From assembly GCA_001839685.1 (NCBI GenBank), contig MLAK01000560.1, positions 8,865 through 72,864 of the forward strand: a stretch of DNA of 64,000 nucleotides, in the 5' to 3' direction. Each line of letters opens with the position of its first letter. Positions within the stretch are counted from its first letter, which is position 1. Shown here in pieces: positions 10,156 to 20,654 of the stretch. The notes under the pieces are model-generated. The model ran no database searches and was not told where the DNA came from. It saw nothing but the letters and a program-made list of their open reading frames with translations. Position numbers and translations under genes: made by a program. Source of the DNA: Tritrichomonas foetus (Eukaryota > Parabasalia > Tritrichomonadida > Tritrichomonadidae).

Positions 10156-11052
10156 TTTTGTGGATTCGCTCGAAAATTAGTGATTCGTTGTGAAGAAAAT
10201 TTTCAAAATAGTCACGACAAACTTTTTAAGAAATATACACAAATTTATTATACAAAATTTATGATGAATTAACTTTTTCTGAATAATAGTTTGACGTTTT
10301 TCATAGGTAAAATTCCTTGACTTGAGATTCTGTCTGGATAACTTGTGTGACCTGATATAGTATACTTGATTGAATCTCATCTTGAGTTCATAGAAATTCC
10401 ATTTATGAAGATTAGTTTCATTTTTTGTTTTCATGAAATCACATCATTTTTAAAAAGGTTTGCCATTTTTGTAAATTTCTTTTTCATTTGAGTGGAGTGC
10501 AGTTATTTCCAGAATAAATTTGATTACCATTCAAATGGCTGATGGAAATCATGTTTTCTTACTAAATATAAATATTAGACCATATTTCAATCACAGTTGT
10601 GGAATGACTTCCTATTCACTAATTTGGCTATTCTAATCAATTAGACAAGAATAATCCAATGAATTACTAACATTCAAATATCCTAAATCTCAATTGTATT
10701 CATTTTTGATGATTTCCTATTGGTAGAGATAAAAACATTTATACAAATTAAAATACATATATGACATGAATTATATCATTACTAAAGCAAATACAGAAAA
10801 ATTATGTTTTTCATAATTACACCGATATTGAATTTCAAAAGTGATTTTGAACTAAATTCTATCAACTCATCGAATTAATGTCAAGTTGTGTTAATGGTAT
10901 ATCATTTGTTTATTTAATAAAATGGCAATTTGTGATTTATGACCAATTATGAATTTAAAATATTGAATTATTCTTTTATTGAAAAAGTTAGTGAATCATT
11001 GAATTTGATTCATCAAATTTCTATAAATTAAAATATTTGAATACTTTCTGAA
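10156..11052. other. Intergenic region between divergent genes
   Basis: About 0.9 kb, very AT-rich. It contains AACTTTTTCTGAA at 10271-10283 and the reverse-oriented TTGAAAAAGTTA at 10979-10990, two copies of a motif found upstream of many genes here. No ORF with coding character. Confidence 0.5.
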
Positions 11053-13914
11053 ATGACATTAATAATGCATGATCTAAATACCCCTATCAAAAATGAATTT
11101 GAAATTTTGGCGAATCTGCAACATAAAATGATTTCTGTTCTCACTTGTGATGATTCCCAAAACTCTCTCGAAATAGTAATTCTCTTGGATTACCTGAATG
11201 AAATTTCAATAGAAACTAATTTTTCGATTTATGAAGGTTTTCTTCATTTGCTTGTTCATTTATCAATCTACTTCAACTATTGTCAAAAGAATGAACAAAT
11301 TCAAACCTCATTTTTTATCATTTTAAAAGAATTGATTTCAAAACATTCACTTCAAAAAACATTTCATCAATCAACTTTGTTTTATATTTTTCACAAAAAT
11401 AAACAATTTCTTCTTTTTCTTCTTGAAGAAGGAATTGTTGATATTCGATTAATTAAACAAACGATTTTAAACACAAAAAATAAAAATTTCTTCTTTTATT
11501 TCTTTCCTGAAATCAAAAAGAGCCATCCAAAATTTTTCCAGAGATTAAAAAATTATTTCAAAGTGACAGATGACGATTTGAATAATTTCTATTATGATTT
11601 AAATCAAATCAATGAAAAAGAACGAGGGAGTATCACAAAAATAAATTATGATATTCGTAAACAAAATCATTCACCTGAAAAAATAGCGCAAATTATTCGT
11701 GAAGATGATCTTGATTCATTTATTAAATTTGTTGAAATCAACAAAGCAGATATAGATTCAAACATGCCTGAATATTTACGGATATCTGTAAATCAACTTA
11801 GACATCTAGCAATAGATAATGATAGGTTTACTGCATTCCTAAGATCTCACCCATCATTAATGGGGAAAAAAAAGGGTGTTAATCTTAATTCTTTTATTTG
11901 TAAATCCCTTTTGGAAAACAACCAAATCTTTGATCGAATATCAGGAGTCAACCTTCTTGAATATTCAATGGCTTTTGGATCCATTAATATTTTCCGTTAT
12001 CTTTGGCTCCACAAAGTGACATACTCATCCAGCTCGCTTGAATTTGCTATTATGGGTGGTAATTATGAAATTTTGCATGCTCTAGAAGATGAATCGAATT
12101 TTAACTTTGACGAAAAAAACTATTATCAATCACTTAAATATCATAAATCTGAAGTATCCGAATATTTATTTGATTCAATAAAAATGGAAAAGCCAAAAAT
12201 AACGGAAATTTTCCCATATTTTCAAGCATCATGTAATTTCATACTGATACGTGAATATTTTGATTCATTGAATATTGATCCATTATTGACATACCTGATT
12301 TTATATTCTTCAGAGTTGCAATTTCATCTATTTTATAAATTTGCACTACAACAACCAAACTTTGATCATTATAGAAAAAGTAAAAATATTATAAAAAATT
12401 TATTTAAAGTAATGACTATTTTTTTAAAAGGAATTTTAACTCCAATACTTACGATTCAATACTCCATTTGGCATGTCGTGTGGGCCATTATGAATTAGTT
12501 AAACTTTTCTTAAAATCCCCCAATATTGACATTAATGAATATAAAATTGTTTTCGTTAATGCTAAACATGCTCTTTGTATTTTCCATGAAATTTTAAATT
12601 AACCAAAATGGAACACCTCTATGTATTGCTTGTTACTTTAATCAATATGAAATTGTGGAACTTTTGTTGAAACAAAAAAACATTCAAATAAACATGAAAT
12701 ATGAAGTTTTTATAATATGCTAAAGGTCTTATTTTTTCTACAACTGGAATTTATCTTGATATATAGATAACACCACTTATGATATCATGCTCCAATGGGA
12801 ATTCTTCGATTGTTAAGCTTTTATTAAAACAAGAAAATATTGATGTTAATTCTAGTGATGATATTACAAACTATTATTTTTGGTAATTTTCTTTTTAGAA
12901 AAGGAATTTTTTCCCATATTCATATTACACCACTTCACCAAGGATGTATTAGGAGATTTTATAAAATTGTACAGCAATTAATATTACATCCAAAGATAGA
13001 TATCAATCTTAAAGATAAAGTTTTGGATTTTGATTCACCATTATTTTGAGTTTTTACTTGGAATTTGTTGCTTCTTCAAAGAACACCACTTCATCACCTA
13101 TGTAATCAAGATAATATTAAAATTATCAAGCTTTTATTAGATTGTCCAAGCATTGATATAAATGCACACGATAATAATTATAGGATACATACATATGGAA
13201 TTTGTAAAAATTATTCAGAGAACGCCGCTTCATAATGCCTGCATTACAGGCAACAAAGAAATAGCTGAACTTTTATTGAAACATCCAAATATTTCCATAA
13301 ATTGTAGAGATAAAATTTCTCTATTTTACTCAATATTATTTTTAACATTCATACTTAATTTATGATCATTATTGAACGAACTCCTTTTCATGAAGTATGT
13401 TTTAAAGGTGACGTTGAAATGGTTGCTCTTTTAGTGAAGCAGAAAAGTCTGATGGTTAATCTTAGTGACAAAGTTTCCACAAATTATTCAATGTTAATTT
13501 CCATCTATAAATAGAATTTTGATCAATTTACAAGCAACTCCACTTCACAAAGCTTGCTTTATAGGTAATACAGAAATAATTAAACTTTTATTAGCCCATA
13601 AAGATATAAATATTAATAGTCAAAATACAATTAGTATTATGTTTTTATGATTTTCATTATTGAACAAATGGAATTTTTGATTATTATTAAAGAAACACCT
13701 CTTCATAGAGCCTGCTCAAAAGGTTATTTTGAAGCTGTTAACCTCTTATTGAAACATCCTAATATAGATACTAGCATAAAAGACAATATTTTTTTATTCA
13801 TATTCATAATCACTTTTCATTCAACAACTGGAATAGATAACCAAAATTAAGAAAACACCACTTGATATAGCATTAAAATATAGATTTAAGACTATATCAG
13901 AAATACTAAAATGA
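11053..13914 (+). pseudogene. DUF3447/ankyrin-repeat gene, frameshifted and interrupted
   Basis: The first ORF (11053-12498) has the helical N-terminus and LLEYSMAFGSINIFRYLW block of trichomonad DUF3447-ankyrin proteins. At about 12461 an ankyrin module begins but roughly 5 nt of the TPLH codons are lost, which throws the frame off. Ten modules follow (A-J, starting near 12461, 12613, 12770, 12927, 13083, 13222, 13380, 13537, 13693, 13855), each with recognisable TPLHxAC and IVxLLLKHPxIDIN sequence. Between consecutive modules lies an AT-rich insert, mostly 59-66 nt, after the I-N-x-K-D segment. Module J ends naturally in TPLDIALKY...LK-stop (TGA 13912-13914). Four inserts are bounded by GT...AG. 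Either a decayed gene or a gene with one intron per repeat; phases fail at several junctions, so I favour decay. Confidence 0.7.
12546..13851 (+). repeat. Series of nine inserts between ankyrin modules
   Basis: Approximate inserts: 12546-12609, 12706-12766, 12862-12926, 13020-13081, 13176-13218, 13315-13378, 13473-13534, 13634-13692, 13788-13851. Most share a (T)GGAATTT-like block some 20-25 nt before the next TPLH codons and many end in AAG or CAG. Inserts 2, 4, 7 and 8 start with GT and end with AG. Splicing insert 8 (phase 1) rebuilds a perfect 33-residue repeat; insert 2 joins in frame; 4 and 7 would shift frame. Confidence 0.6.
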
Positions 13915-14333
13915 GAATCAAATGTTTTTGACATTATTGTGTGTAATCATTATTATTAAAATCATAATTTCATCTTTTTAATAAAATATTTATTTAAAAT
14001 ACAAAAATTATATCTGGTGATCACAATCAATTTAGAAGCGCAAATTTCACGGTCATTAAAAATACCATTTTTATAGTAAATTTATATTATTACCTAAAAT
14101 AATTGACACAAATGATAAAATAAATACATAATCTCAATGAAAAAATTCATGAATGATTAAAGGAAGATATCTTACATTAACACAAAGAATCAAATAATGA
14201 AGAATAAATGAATTATCTAAAAAGCATTTATAAACTACAAACATTAATATAATTTCCTAATAAAATCTCTATCACAATCAATGAAACCAACATGATTACT
14301 GAGCAAATAATTAATGATAAGAATTGGAGAAAC
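13915..14333. other. Spacer between convergent genes
   Basis: About 420 nt, strongly A/T, no ORF or clear repeat. Confidence 0.5.
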
Positions 14334-15038
14334 CTATTTGGAAACTAGCATGTTTCTCAATTCTTCCCATAATTTATTAATTTCATTATTCAATCCTTCT
14401 ATTTCTTTTTGATGGTGTTTCTTCTTTTCTTTAATTTCTTCTTCATAATTTTTTTTCATTGTTTCAATTTTTTCCATCATTTCATTATTTTTGATTTTCA
14501 ATTCCTCAATTTCTTTTTTAAGGCTTTTGTTTTCTTCTTTTGTTTTAGATTTGAAGTCACCTTCAATTGAAGTTTTTCTAACTCCCCATTCTAAAGCAGA
14601 TTCGTATAAGGAACGATAACAATTGATCGTCATATTTAATTCATCTCTTAATTTCAGAAGCAATAATCCTCTTGGGCTGCAATCGATTGCAACTTGTCTA
14701 ATGATTTCGTCGAAACACTGGGCATATAATTCTGACCGAATTGGACATAAGCCTGTTTCAAGTGCATGGTTGATTTGCAGTTCTTTGTCAAGTTGTGCTT
14801 GTGTTTTGACAACATCACCTCGTGTTGCAGGATGTATGCTGACATATTGAATGACCCATTTACCATCTTTTTCATATTGTCGAGGAGGAAGAATGGAATT
14901 AATTACATCGCGTGTTATTGCACTATTTTGGGCTTCTTCGATTGAGATTTCTTTTTTAACGAAATCTTCTTTGGGAGCCTCCACTGGCATTTCATATTGT
15001 AAAAGAGACTTTTTCCGTTCAATTCTTTGATTCAGCAT
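14334..15038 (-). CDS. DNALI1: Axonemal inner-arm dynein light chain p28 (DNALI1)
   Basis: 234 aa, close to the usual 250-260. The family core is plain: ILPPRQYEKDGKWVIQYVS, PATRGDVV, LDKELQ, ETGLCPIRSELYAQCFDEIIRQV, CSPRGLLLLKLRDE, TINCYRSLYESALEWGVRK, followed by a K/E coiled coil from about residue 165. p28 binds inner-arm dynein heavy chains in the axoneme, which fits a flagellate. TACGTTT lies about 10-16 nt before the ATG. Intronless and complete. Confidence 0.93.
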   Translation of the reverse strand: MLNQRIERKKSLLQYEMPVEAPKEDFVKKEISIEEAQNSAITRDVINSILPPRQYEKDGKWVIQYVSIHPATRGDVVKTQAQLDKELQINHALETGLCPIRSELYAQCFDEIIRQVAIDCSPRGLLLLKLRDELNMTINCYRSLYESALEWGVRKTSIEGDFKSKTKEENKSLKKEIEELKIKNNEMMEKIETMKKNYEEEIKEKKKHHQKEIEGLNNEINKLWEELRNMLVSK

Positions 15039-15524
15039 TTTTAATAAACGTATTCATGGTCAAATATTAGCCTTCATTTCACCATTACCGCATAATCAAT
15101 TACATAAAACTAATATAGTGATTATCTCGAAAAGTTTTCCATGAAATGAAACTTTTCTAGAATTATAAATATCTTAGTGAAACTGGTTCTCAAGTAAAAT
15201 ATATATATATCATTTAACACAACGACCAAAAATAAACCAAAATTCAAATTCACCTTTTAAATTGACCAAAATTGGGATTCATCTTTTCATGTTTCAAAAA
15301 AATAGAAAAAATCAAAAAATATATAAAAAATCTAAAATTTAACAAGAAAAAAGAGAATATTACAATAAAAAAATAAGATGATTTGCAGATTGAAACTATC
15401 ATAGGCATCCCTGCTAAGACCAATGAGAGTTCAAATCTAGAAAAAAAAATTGCTGGCCAAGTTTTGAACAAAATTTTATAACATTTTGAACAAAACGGAA
15501 ATGCCTCTAGATCATATTATAGTT
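15039..15524. other. Intergenic region
   Basis: About 490 nt of AT-rich sequence with homopolymer A runs. A 73-codon minus-strand frame (15250-15471) is low-complexity and not supported as a gene. Confidence 0.45.
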
Positions 15525-16076
15525 CTATATAAGCGGCTGTGGGATGTTGGTGTTCGCTGTCAGAGTGCTCAATGTGATTTCACCTTCTCCATTTTCGACT
15601 CTGCAAATTAAATGGTGAGGCATTGGTTCTTCGTCATCGTCTTTCATCGTTATCGTTAAATTTGGAGGACCACATAATGCGAAAAGGGTTGTATCTGGAT
15701 CTGGCGTTAATTTGGAAAAATCGTCTCGAGTGATCCACGCGCATTTCTTAAAAAGTTCTGATTCGGAAAGATCCAATAATTCAGCGTCAGCTTTTTCTAA
15801 AAGTCGATCTAATTCTTTTTCTTGATCAGACATCGGTTTCTCGTTTGTTGTCGTCGTCGGTGTAGTTTGATTTCCTGTCCAGTGGACTTTTGATTTACCA
15901 CTCCGTTCAACCAAGCCGACACCTGATAAAACATTTATTACATCATACAATCTTCTTTTTGTGGTCTTTAGTTGTCGCTCACAATGTGAGAGTTCAACGT
16001 CGTTTCCGTTCGCATCTGTAAGAATTTTGAGGAATCCTTGTGTTAAGTTTACGAGAGTTTGCTTTTCACTCGCCAT
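15525..16076 (-). CDS. E2F: E2F-family transcription factor
   Basis: 183 aa from the ATG at 16076. Residues about 4-68 are an E2F/DP winged helix with RRLYDVINVLSGVGLVERS followed by SKVHWTG; RRLYD-x-x-NVL is E2F-type and unlike DP. Residues about 85-165 fit the E2F coiled-coil/marked-box dimerisation region (ELDRLLEKADAELLDL, AWITRDDFSKL, LFALCGPP). It would pair with DP and control S-phase genes. The frame is open to 16139, but an Inr (TCATT on the minus strand, 16104-16108) about 30 nt upstream of 16076 and the neighbour's start favour the shorter protein. No obvious RB-binding tail, so it is short for the family. Confidence 0.85.
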   Translation of the reverse strand: MASEKQTLVNLTQGFLKILTDANGNDVELSHCERQLKTTKRRLYDVINVLSGVGLVERSGKSKVHWTGNQTTPTTTTNEKPMSDQEKELDRLLEKADAELLDLSESELFKKCAWITRDDFSKLTPDPDTTLFALCGPPNLTITMKDDDEEPMPHHLICRVENGEGEITLSTLTANTNIPQPLI

Positions 16077-16103
16077 GAAGACTAATTCTGTTTGAAAATT
16101 CGA

Positions 16104-16108
16104 AATGA
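16104..16108 (-). promoter_or_regulatory. Initiator for E2F gene
   Basis: Minus-strand TCATT fits the trichomonad Inr and sits about 28-32 nt before the ATG at 16076. It lies in the 71-nt gap shared with the divergent UBC-fusion gene. Confidence 0.45.
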
Positions 16109-16147
16109 ACTTCATGTCAGACATGTTATGTGAAAACATATATTAAA

Positions 16148-18583
16148 ATGGCATCACAAATGAAAAAATTCCTCTACCAAATTGATACATCAAAAGAAAT
16201 ATATAATATTGATATTCAAGAATCAGAAACAGTTGGTGATGTCATTGAAAGATTAAATAAAATTCATAAAAGAACTAATTTGAAATATGTTATGGTTGAT
16301 GGGTCTTATATTGATTTTGATGATGAGGTATTTGATTTTTTAGATGATAACACTATATTTTCTATTTTTGGATCATGTTTTGAATTTGAACTTTATTCAA
16401 ATCTTTCAATCATGTCGATGATTCATGAAATAACTTTTGAAATAGATTGTTTTCAATCACCAAACCAAAGTATTAAAGATATTGCATTAAAGAAGCTGTT
16501 TGAAAATTCTAACATCAACAAGGAAAAGTATGATATTGATTTCTATTGGGCTGGTGGAGTTCCTTTCGATAAGTATTCAATTTCTCAATATTTCACTAAT
16601 TTTAAACCTACAAAGAATGTTTTGTATGTGGTTTTAAGTCCAAAAATTGAATCCATTGACAAAAAATCACAAATTGAGATTTTGAAAGGATTTAATCTTG
16701 ATTTAAGCAGTCTATCAAACATTGCTTGTTTACTGAAATATTTTGAATTAAATGGAGAAAAAACTACTAAGTTTATTTATTCATTAAGCACACTTACAAA
16801 TTTTGCACCTTTAATTTTACATATATTCAATTTTATTAATGAAAAAACTTCAAATACAGAATTCAAACAATTAATTTCATTGTTACAAACTGTTTTCCGA
16901 GGAATGCATCCAGAATCAACACCAGAAAATATTTTTCAGTTTATTCCACAATGTTGTCATTTTCTTTGTTCAACTTATACTTCTAATGAATCTATAATCA
17001 TTGAATTCAACAATTCATTTTTATATTTGCCAGATTTTAATGGTAAAAGATCAATTTTTCGAGTTTGGGAAACTCCCTCACATTCCACATTATTTTCAGG
17101 AAATACAGATTTTCATGTTTTTTCAACAAATTCCATAATCATGGCAACTCCACCACAGTTTGCTAAAAATGGTTTGCTCTTCGTCAAAAGAAATGGATTG
17201 AATAACATTTTTTTAAATCCAATTACACATGAAACAATTAGTCAGCCATTTACTAACACGTTTTGTCGTGTCAAAAATGCAAAAGTATTAAAAATCCCAA
17301 TTTTACCAAAATTTGTTAATCAACTTTTTATAATTCTTGTTGATAAATCAGCTCATGTGAATGAAAAGAATCATTTTCTATCATTTATAGAACTTGAAAG
17401 GGCACTTCTTCGTTTTTATACAAATCACTCATTTAGATATAAAGCATCTACATTACAAGGAATGATGACTTATGGGGTACGCTCATTAGTTACTGCTCCT
17501 TTCTTTACTGTGAATGAAGAATTTGGAACACAAGTTGATCGATCAAGTGCTGGTGGAAAATCTGACATTTTTTCTGCTATTTCAGATGCAATTGATTATA
17601 TAAATACATTTAATGGCGATGAAGCAGGTATAATTTATGCTGATGCGACTCTACGAATTCTTTTAATCACCACTGGTTATAATGAAACTGGAAATATTTT
17701 ATATGAAGAAATCAAAGAAAAGCTCCATCAAAACGAGGTTGTTTTAGATTCATTTATCATGAATAAAAATGCACCAGATGTAAAAATTATAAATAAATTA
17801 TCTCACTATACTGGTGGATGCTCCCTCTTAATTGAAAATAAAGAATTTGGTGAAAAAGCAATAGACCAAGAGGCTTTCCTAAATATTACTTTACGCCCAA
17901 CCCCTATGTTTGGAAATGATGATAATTCCGAATTTGATAAATCTTTTCCTAATAAAATGATAATTGATGGAAACAAAAAAGCATCATTGGTTTCTGTTGA
18001 TGAATCCTTTGAAAAGTCTTCCAATCAAACTCCTGAGAATGAAAGTGAAGCAGAAAATGAAAACCCACTTGAAGGAATCAAAATTTCTTTACCAAACGCA
18101 AACATGAATACCAATAGAAGAATTTTACAAGAATTTAGATATACTGAATCTATTAAAAATTGTAACATTCGGGTATATTTAGACAGCCAAAATATTTCTC
18201 AATGGCGAATATTTATGAAGGCACCAGTGAAAGCTAATTTAAATGAAAAATGGTTTTATTTAAGCATTCATTTTCCAACTGATTATCCACGAAAACCACC
18301 TTTGTTTAAATTTATTTCTGTACCATACCATGTGAACATTTCAAGAGAGGGAAGAATTTGTCTAAATTATCTTGACAAAGAATATAATCCATCACTTTGC
18401 ATTTTTTATTTGATTTTGTGCATTAGAGAATTATTAGTTTCTCCAAATTATGATGATCCCATTGATGGTGAACATGGAAATTTGTATAAAAACGATAAGG
18501 TTAAATTTATGGAAATGGTGAAACTATCTGCTAATAATGGGAAAGATACATTTGAAGAATGGCTTGATGAACTGAGGCTTTAA
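16148..18583 (+). CDS. UBL-vWA-like-UBC fusion, E2-type protein
   Basis: 811 aa from the ATG at 16148. Residues 1-76 look ubiquitin-like (FLYQIDTSKEIYNIDI, TVGDVIERLNKIH). About 388-590 resembles a von Willebrand A fold (LFIILVDKSAHV, SAGGKSDIFSAISDAIDYI, ILLITTGYNE), but the MIDAS is altered: D-x-S-x-S is DKSAH and the later Asp is absent. About 655-805 is a UBC/E2 fold: FPTDYPRKPPLFKF, then HVN in place of HPN, and GRICLNYL with the catalytic Cys738. That suggests an active or partly active ubiquitin-conjugating module on a scaffold. The listed upstream ATG region overlaps the E2F frame, so 16148 is preferred. Substrate and partners are unknown. Confidence 0.78.
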   Translation: MASQMKKFLYQIDTSKEIYNIDIQESETVGDVIERLNKIHKRTNLKYVMVDGSYIDFDDEVFDFLDDNTIFSIFGSCFEFELYSNLSIMSMIHEITFEIDCFQSPNQSIKDIALKKLFENSNINKEKYDIDFYWAGGVPFDKYSISQYFTNFKPTKNVLYVVLSPKIESIDKKSQIEILKGFNLDLSSLSNIACLLKYFELNGEKTTKFIYSLSTLTNFAPLILHIFNFINEKTSNTEFKQLISLLQTVFRGMHPESTPENIFQFIPQCCHFLCSTYTSNESIIIEFNNSFLYLPDFNGKRSIFRVWETPSHSTLFSGNTDFHVFSTNSIIMATPPQFAKNGLLFVKRNGLNNIFLNPITHETISQPFTNTFCRVKNAKVLKIPILPKFVNQLFIILVDKSAHVNEKNHFLSFIELERALLRFYTNHSFRYKASTLQGMMTYGVRSLVTAPFFTVNEEFGTQVDRSSAGGKSDIFSAISDAIDYINTFNGDEAGIIYADATLRILLITTGYNETGNILYEEIKEKLHQNEVVLDSFIMNKNAPDVKIINKLSHYTGGCSLLIENKEFGEKAIDQEAFLNITLRPTPMFGNDDNSEFDKSFPNKMIIDGNKKASLVSVDESFEKSSNQTPENESEAENENPLEGIKISLPNANMNTNRRILQEFRYTESIKNCNIRVYLDSQNISQWRIFMKAPVKANLNEKWFYLSIHFPTDYPRKPPLFKFISVPYHVNISREGRICLNYLDKEYNPSLCIFYLILCIRELLVSPNYDDPIDGEHGNLYKNDKVKFMEMVKLSANNGKDTFEEWLDELRL

Positions 18584-18753
18584 ACAAATTTGTCAAATCA
18601 ATAAAGACTTCTATCTTTCTTTCATTGTGATTTTCTATTAAACATTCATTTTCTTGCCCTGATAACATGTAGAAATGATGAAATGGAACTTTATTTATTC
18701 CCCTTCTGTAATGAATTAAGATGTTATTAGATAAATCCTTAAAAAAAATGATA

Positions 18754-18754
<1 letters not shown>

Positions 18755-18791
<37 letters not shown>
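18755..18791 (+). repeat. Poly(A) tract, 37 A
   Basis: An uninterrupted run of 37 A, about 170 nt after the stop of the UBC-fusion gene. Could be replication slippage, an old retroposed poly(A) tail or an assembly artefact; no target duplication was found. Confidence 0.9.
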
Positions 18792-18793
<2 letters not shown>

Positions 18794-18876
18794 TTATGCT
18801 CATTAAAATATCTTCAATTAAAACAACAATTCGGGTTAAAAGAAACTATTTCTAACATATAAACACAATTAAATTA

Positions 18877-19863
18877 TCAAGTAAAATCAGCAATCGCACG
18901 AATCATGTAGCACAGTGCTTCTCCATTATCTGTTCCAACTAGGAAAGAAGAACCAAATGGTGACACACCCACTGATGATACCGGGTGATCCAATGACTTA
19001 GATTGTCCAAAAATTTTCTGATTCTGCATTTCCACAGCCACTCCTAAATTGGATCCATTTGTGCCTGCTACAGCATTTAATCCATTAGATGCAACTTTCA
19101 AACAAGTTCCACTACATATATGTCCTGGTGTTTGTTCAATATTTATATCAGTGATTTTCTTAGCAGTTCCAAAATCCCAAAATTCGATTTGTCTTTTATC
19201 TTTCGCTGATGCTGTTACTATTGTATCATTATATATGTCCAAACCCTGGCCTCTTATGTGTGGGCCAATAATTGACCTTTCTGGGTTGCCTGATCGAATA
19301 TCCCAGAAAAGAACTTTTTCATTCCATCCTGCAGCCAAAATTATATTTGAATCATCAGGATAAAAAACAATATCGTAGATATAGCAAACTTGTGTAGTTG
19401 CTGATCGTGTGATCATTTTGACCAACGCTTTGGTACGTTGGAAACTTTCGAAATCATAAACTCGAAGTGATCCATCCGCACATGCAATAGCAAAAGTTTC
19501 CCCATAAACGTCCATATTCATCGCAAGCAAGTTACTCCCCAAATGTCGTGTTGTGCACTTGTTTTCGCCTGTGCTTGCATTAGTGAAAAAAATATATCCA
19601 TCACGATGTGTGGAAAGAACCATTTTTTCATTGCTTGGGTGAAAACGAATGCCGGTAACGGGGTAATTTGTTTTGGTTTGTTCGATTTGATGTTTAAGGG
19701 ACCCATCGTAAGATGACACAACTTGAATTTTACCTGGCTGATTTGAGAAGGCAATTTGAGTTCCGTCATAATTATAGCTTACTGCTGTCATTGGAGTACC
19801 TGTTGGTGGAATTGTAAAAGCTTCATTATCGTTGAAAAAGAGGGATTCTTGGTCTGAAGCCAT
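18877..19863 (-). CDS. WD40-repeat beta-propeller protein
   Basis: 328 aa, the size of a single seven-bladed propeller. Blades are visible as VSYNYDGTQIAFS, IRFHPSNEKMVLSTHRDGYIFF, LRVYDF, IVFYPDDSNIILAAGWNEKVLFWDIRSG, GLDIYNDTIVTASAKDKRQIEFWDF and VGVSPFGSSFLVGTDNGEALCY. The pattern FWDIRSG then GPHIRGQGLDI recalls a WD40 subgroup of flagellates and ciliates. No other domain, signal or membrane segment. A scaffold role is likely; the specific complex cannot be told. Confidence 0.8.
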   Translation of the reverse strand: MASDQESLFFNDNEAFTIPPTGTPMTAVSYNYDGTQIAFSNQPGKIQVVSSYDGSLKHQIEQTKTNYPVTGIRFHPSNEKMVLSTHRDGYIFFTNASTGENKCTTRHLGSNLLAMNMDVYGETFAIACADGSLRVYDFESFQRTKALVKMITRSATTQVCYIYDIVFYPDDSNIILAAGWNEKVLFWDIRSGNPERSIIGPHIRGQGLDIYNDTIVTASAKDKRQIEFWDFGTAKKITDINIEQTPGHICSGTCLKVASNGLNAVAGTNGSNLGVAVEMQNQKIFGQSKSLDHPVSSVGVSPFGSSFLVGTDNGEALCYMIRAIADFT

Positions 19864-20081
19864 TTTTCCTTTGAATCCTTCGTCAAATTGTAAAAAAAAA
19901 AAATTATGAGGGAAAATTTTAGTGAAGTGAAAATAATTATTTTCTCGAGACAGATAAGCATTGAAGTTATTTCAATAATTTACAAAAAATTGAATATTTA
20001 AAACCAATTATACCTTCAAAAAATTGAATAAGAAAAAAAAATCAACATACAGGCTTTTAATGAAACATTGCATACATAAAG

Positions 20082-20654
20082 TTAGAGGGAAAAAGAAGAG
20101 GAAAGTGTTCTGACAGTGTTGGCTTCATCTGTTTCATCACCATCAAACAATTTCATAATCTTGTTTTTTATTAGTGCGCCTTGCATCTTCAAATGATTAT
20201 TGCCTTTTACAGAAACATTTTTCAATGCTTTAATTAGCCAATCCATATGATTTCGATCGTCTTTATTTCCAGTTTCATAATAATTCAAAAACATAAGAAT
20301 AAATTTAAGCATAAAGAAGTTAGAAAACCTATTTGATGAGAAAATAATATCAGGATCTTTTTCGTCAATAAATTGACCAAACGAATCAAAGTCTTTTTCA
20401 TCATATTTATCAACAATATTTTGTAAGCTTTCTTGGTCTTTCTGAACCTGAGAAAAAGGATCAAAAATACAATTCAGAGTGTTAAGTGACGTTTTTAATA
20501 AATGACTAGTCTTTTCTGCGTGGTTCGAAATCGAATTATTTTTTTCTTCTATTTCTAAATCAATAAAAGCCATTCTGATATCCGTCATCTTTTGTATATC
20601 GAACAGAAGTTGATCTTTAAGGAATTGGTTGCTGATATTGTCGTTCTCCGTCAT
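20082..20654 (-). CDS. Small helical protein, unknown
   Basis: 190 aa, acidic and largely helical by composition, with a D/E-rich centre (about 80-105), a hydrophobic patch FFMLKFILMFLNYY near 110-125 and a DGDETDEAN stretch near the C-terminus. No family recognised. It is divergent to the HMG-box gene with about 260 nt between starts. Confidence 0.6.
   Translation of the reverse strand: MTENDNISNQFLKDQLLFDIQKMTDIRMAFIDLEIEEKNNSISNHAEKTSHLLKTSLNTLNCIFDPFSQVQKDQESLQNIVDKYDEKDFDSFGQFIDEKDPDIIFSSNRFSNFFMLKFILMFLNYYETGNKDDRNHMDWLIKALKNVSVKGNNHLKMQGALIKNKIMKLFDGDETDEANTVRTLSSSFSL

Noticed and set aside
10177..10434. 85-codon minus-strand ORF upstream of EXO1
   Set aside because: K/N/I-biased AT-rich translation, overlaps promoter motifs, no family resemblance.
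12840..13850. Several short ORFs (12840-13049, 13162-13365, 13647-13850) as separate small ankyrin genes
   Set aside because: They are modules of one interrupted gene; their starts fall inside the inserts.
16077..16147. Full-length overlapping starts for E2F (16139) and UBC fusion (16130)
   Set aside because: Overlapping starts on opposite strands are unlikely and 16104-16108 holds an initiator for E2F.
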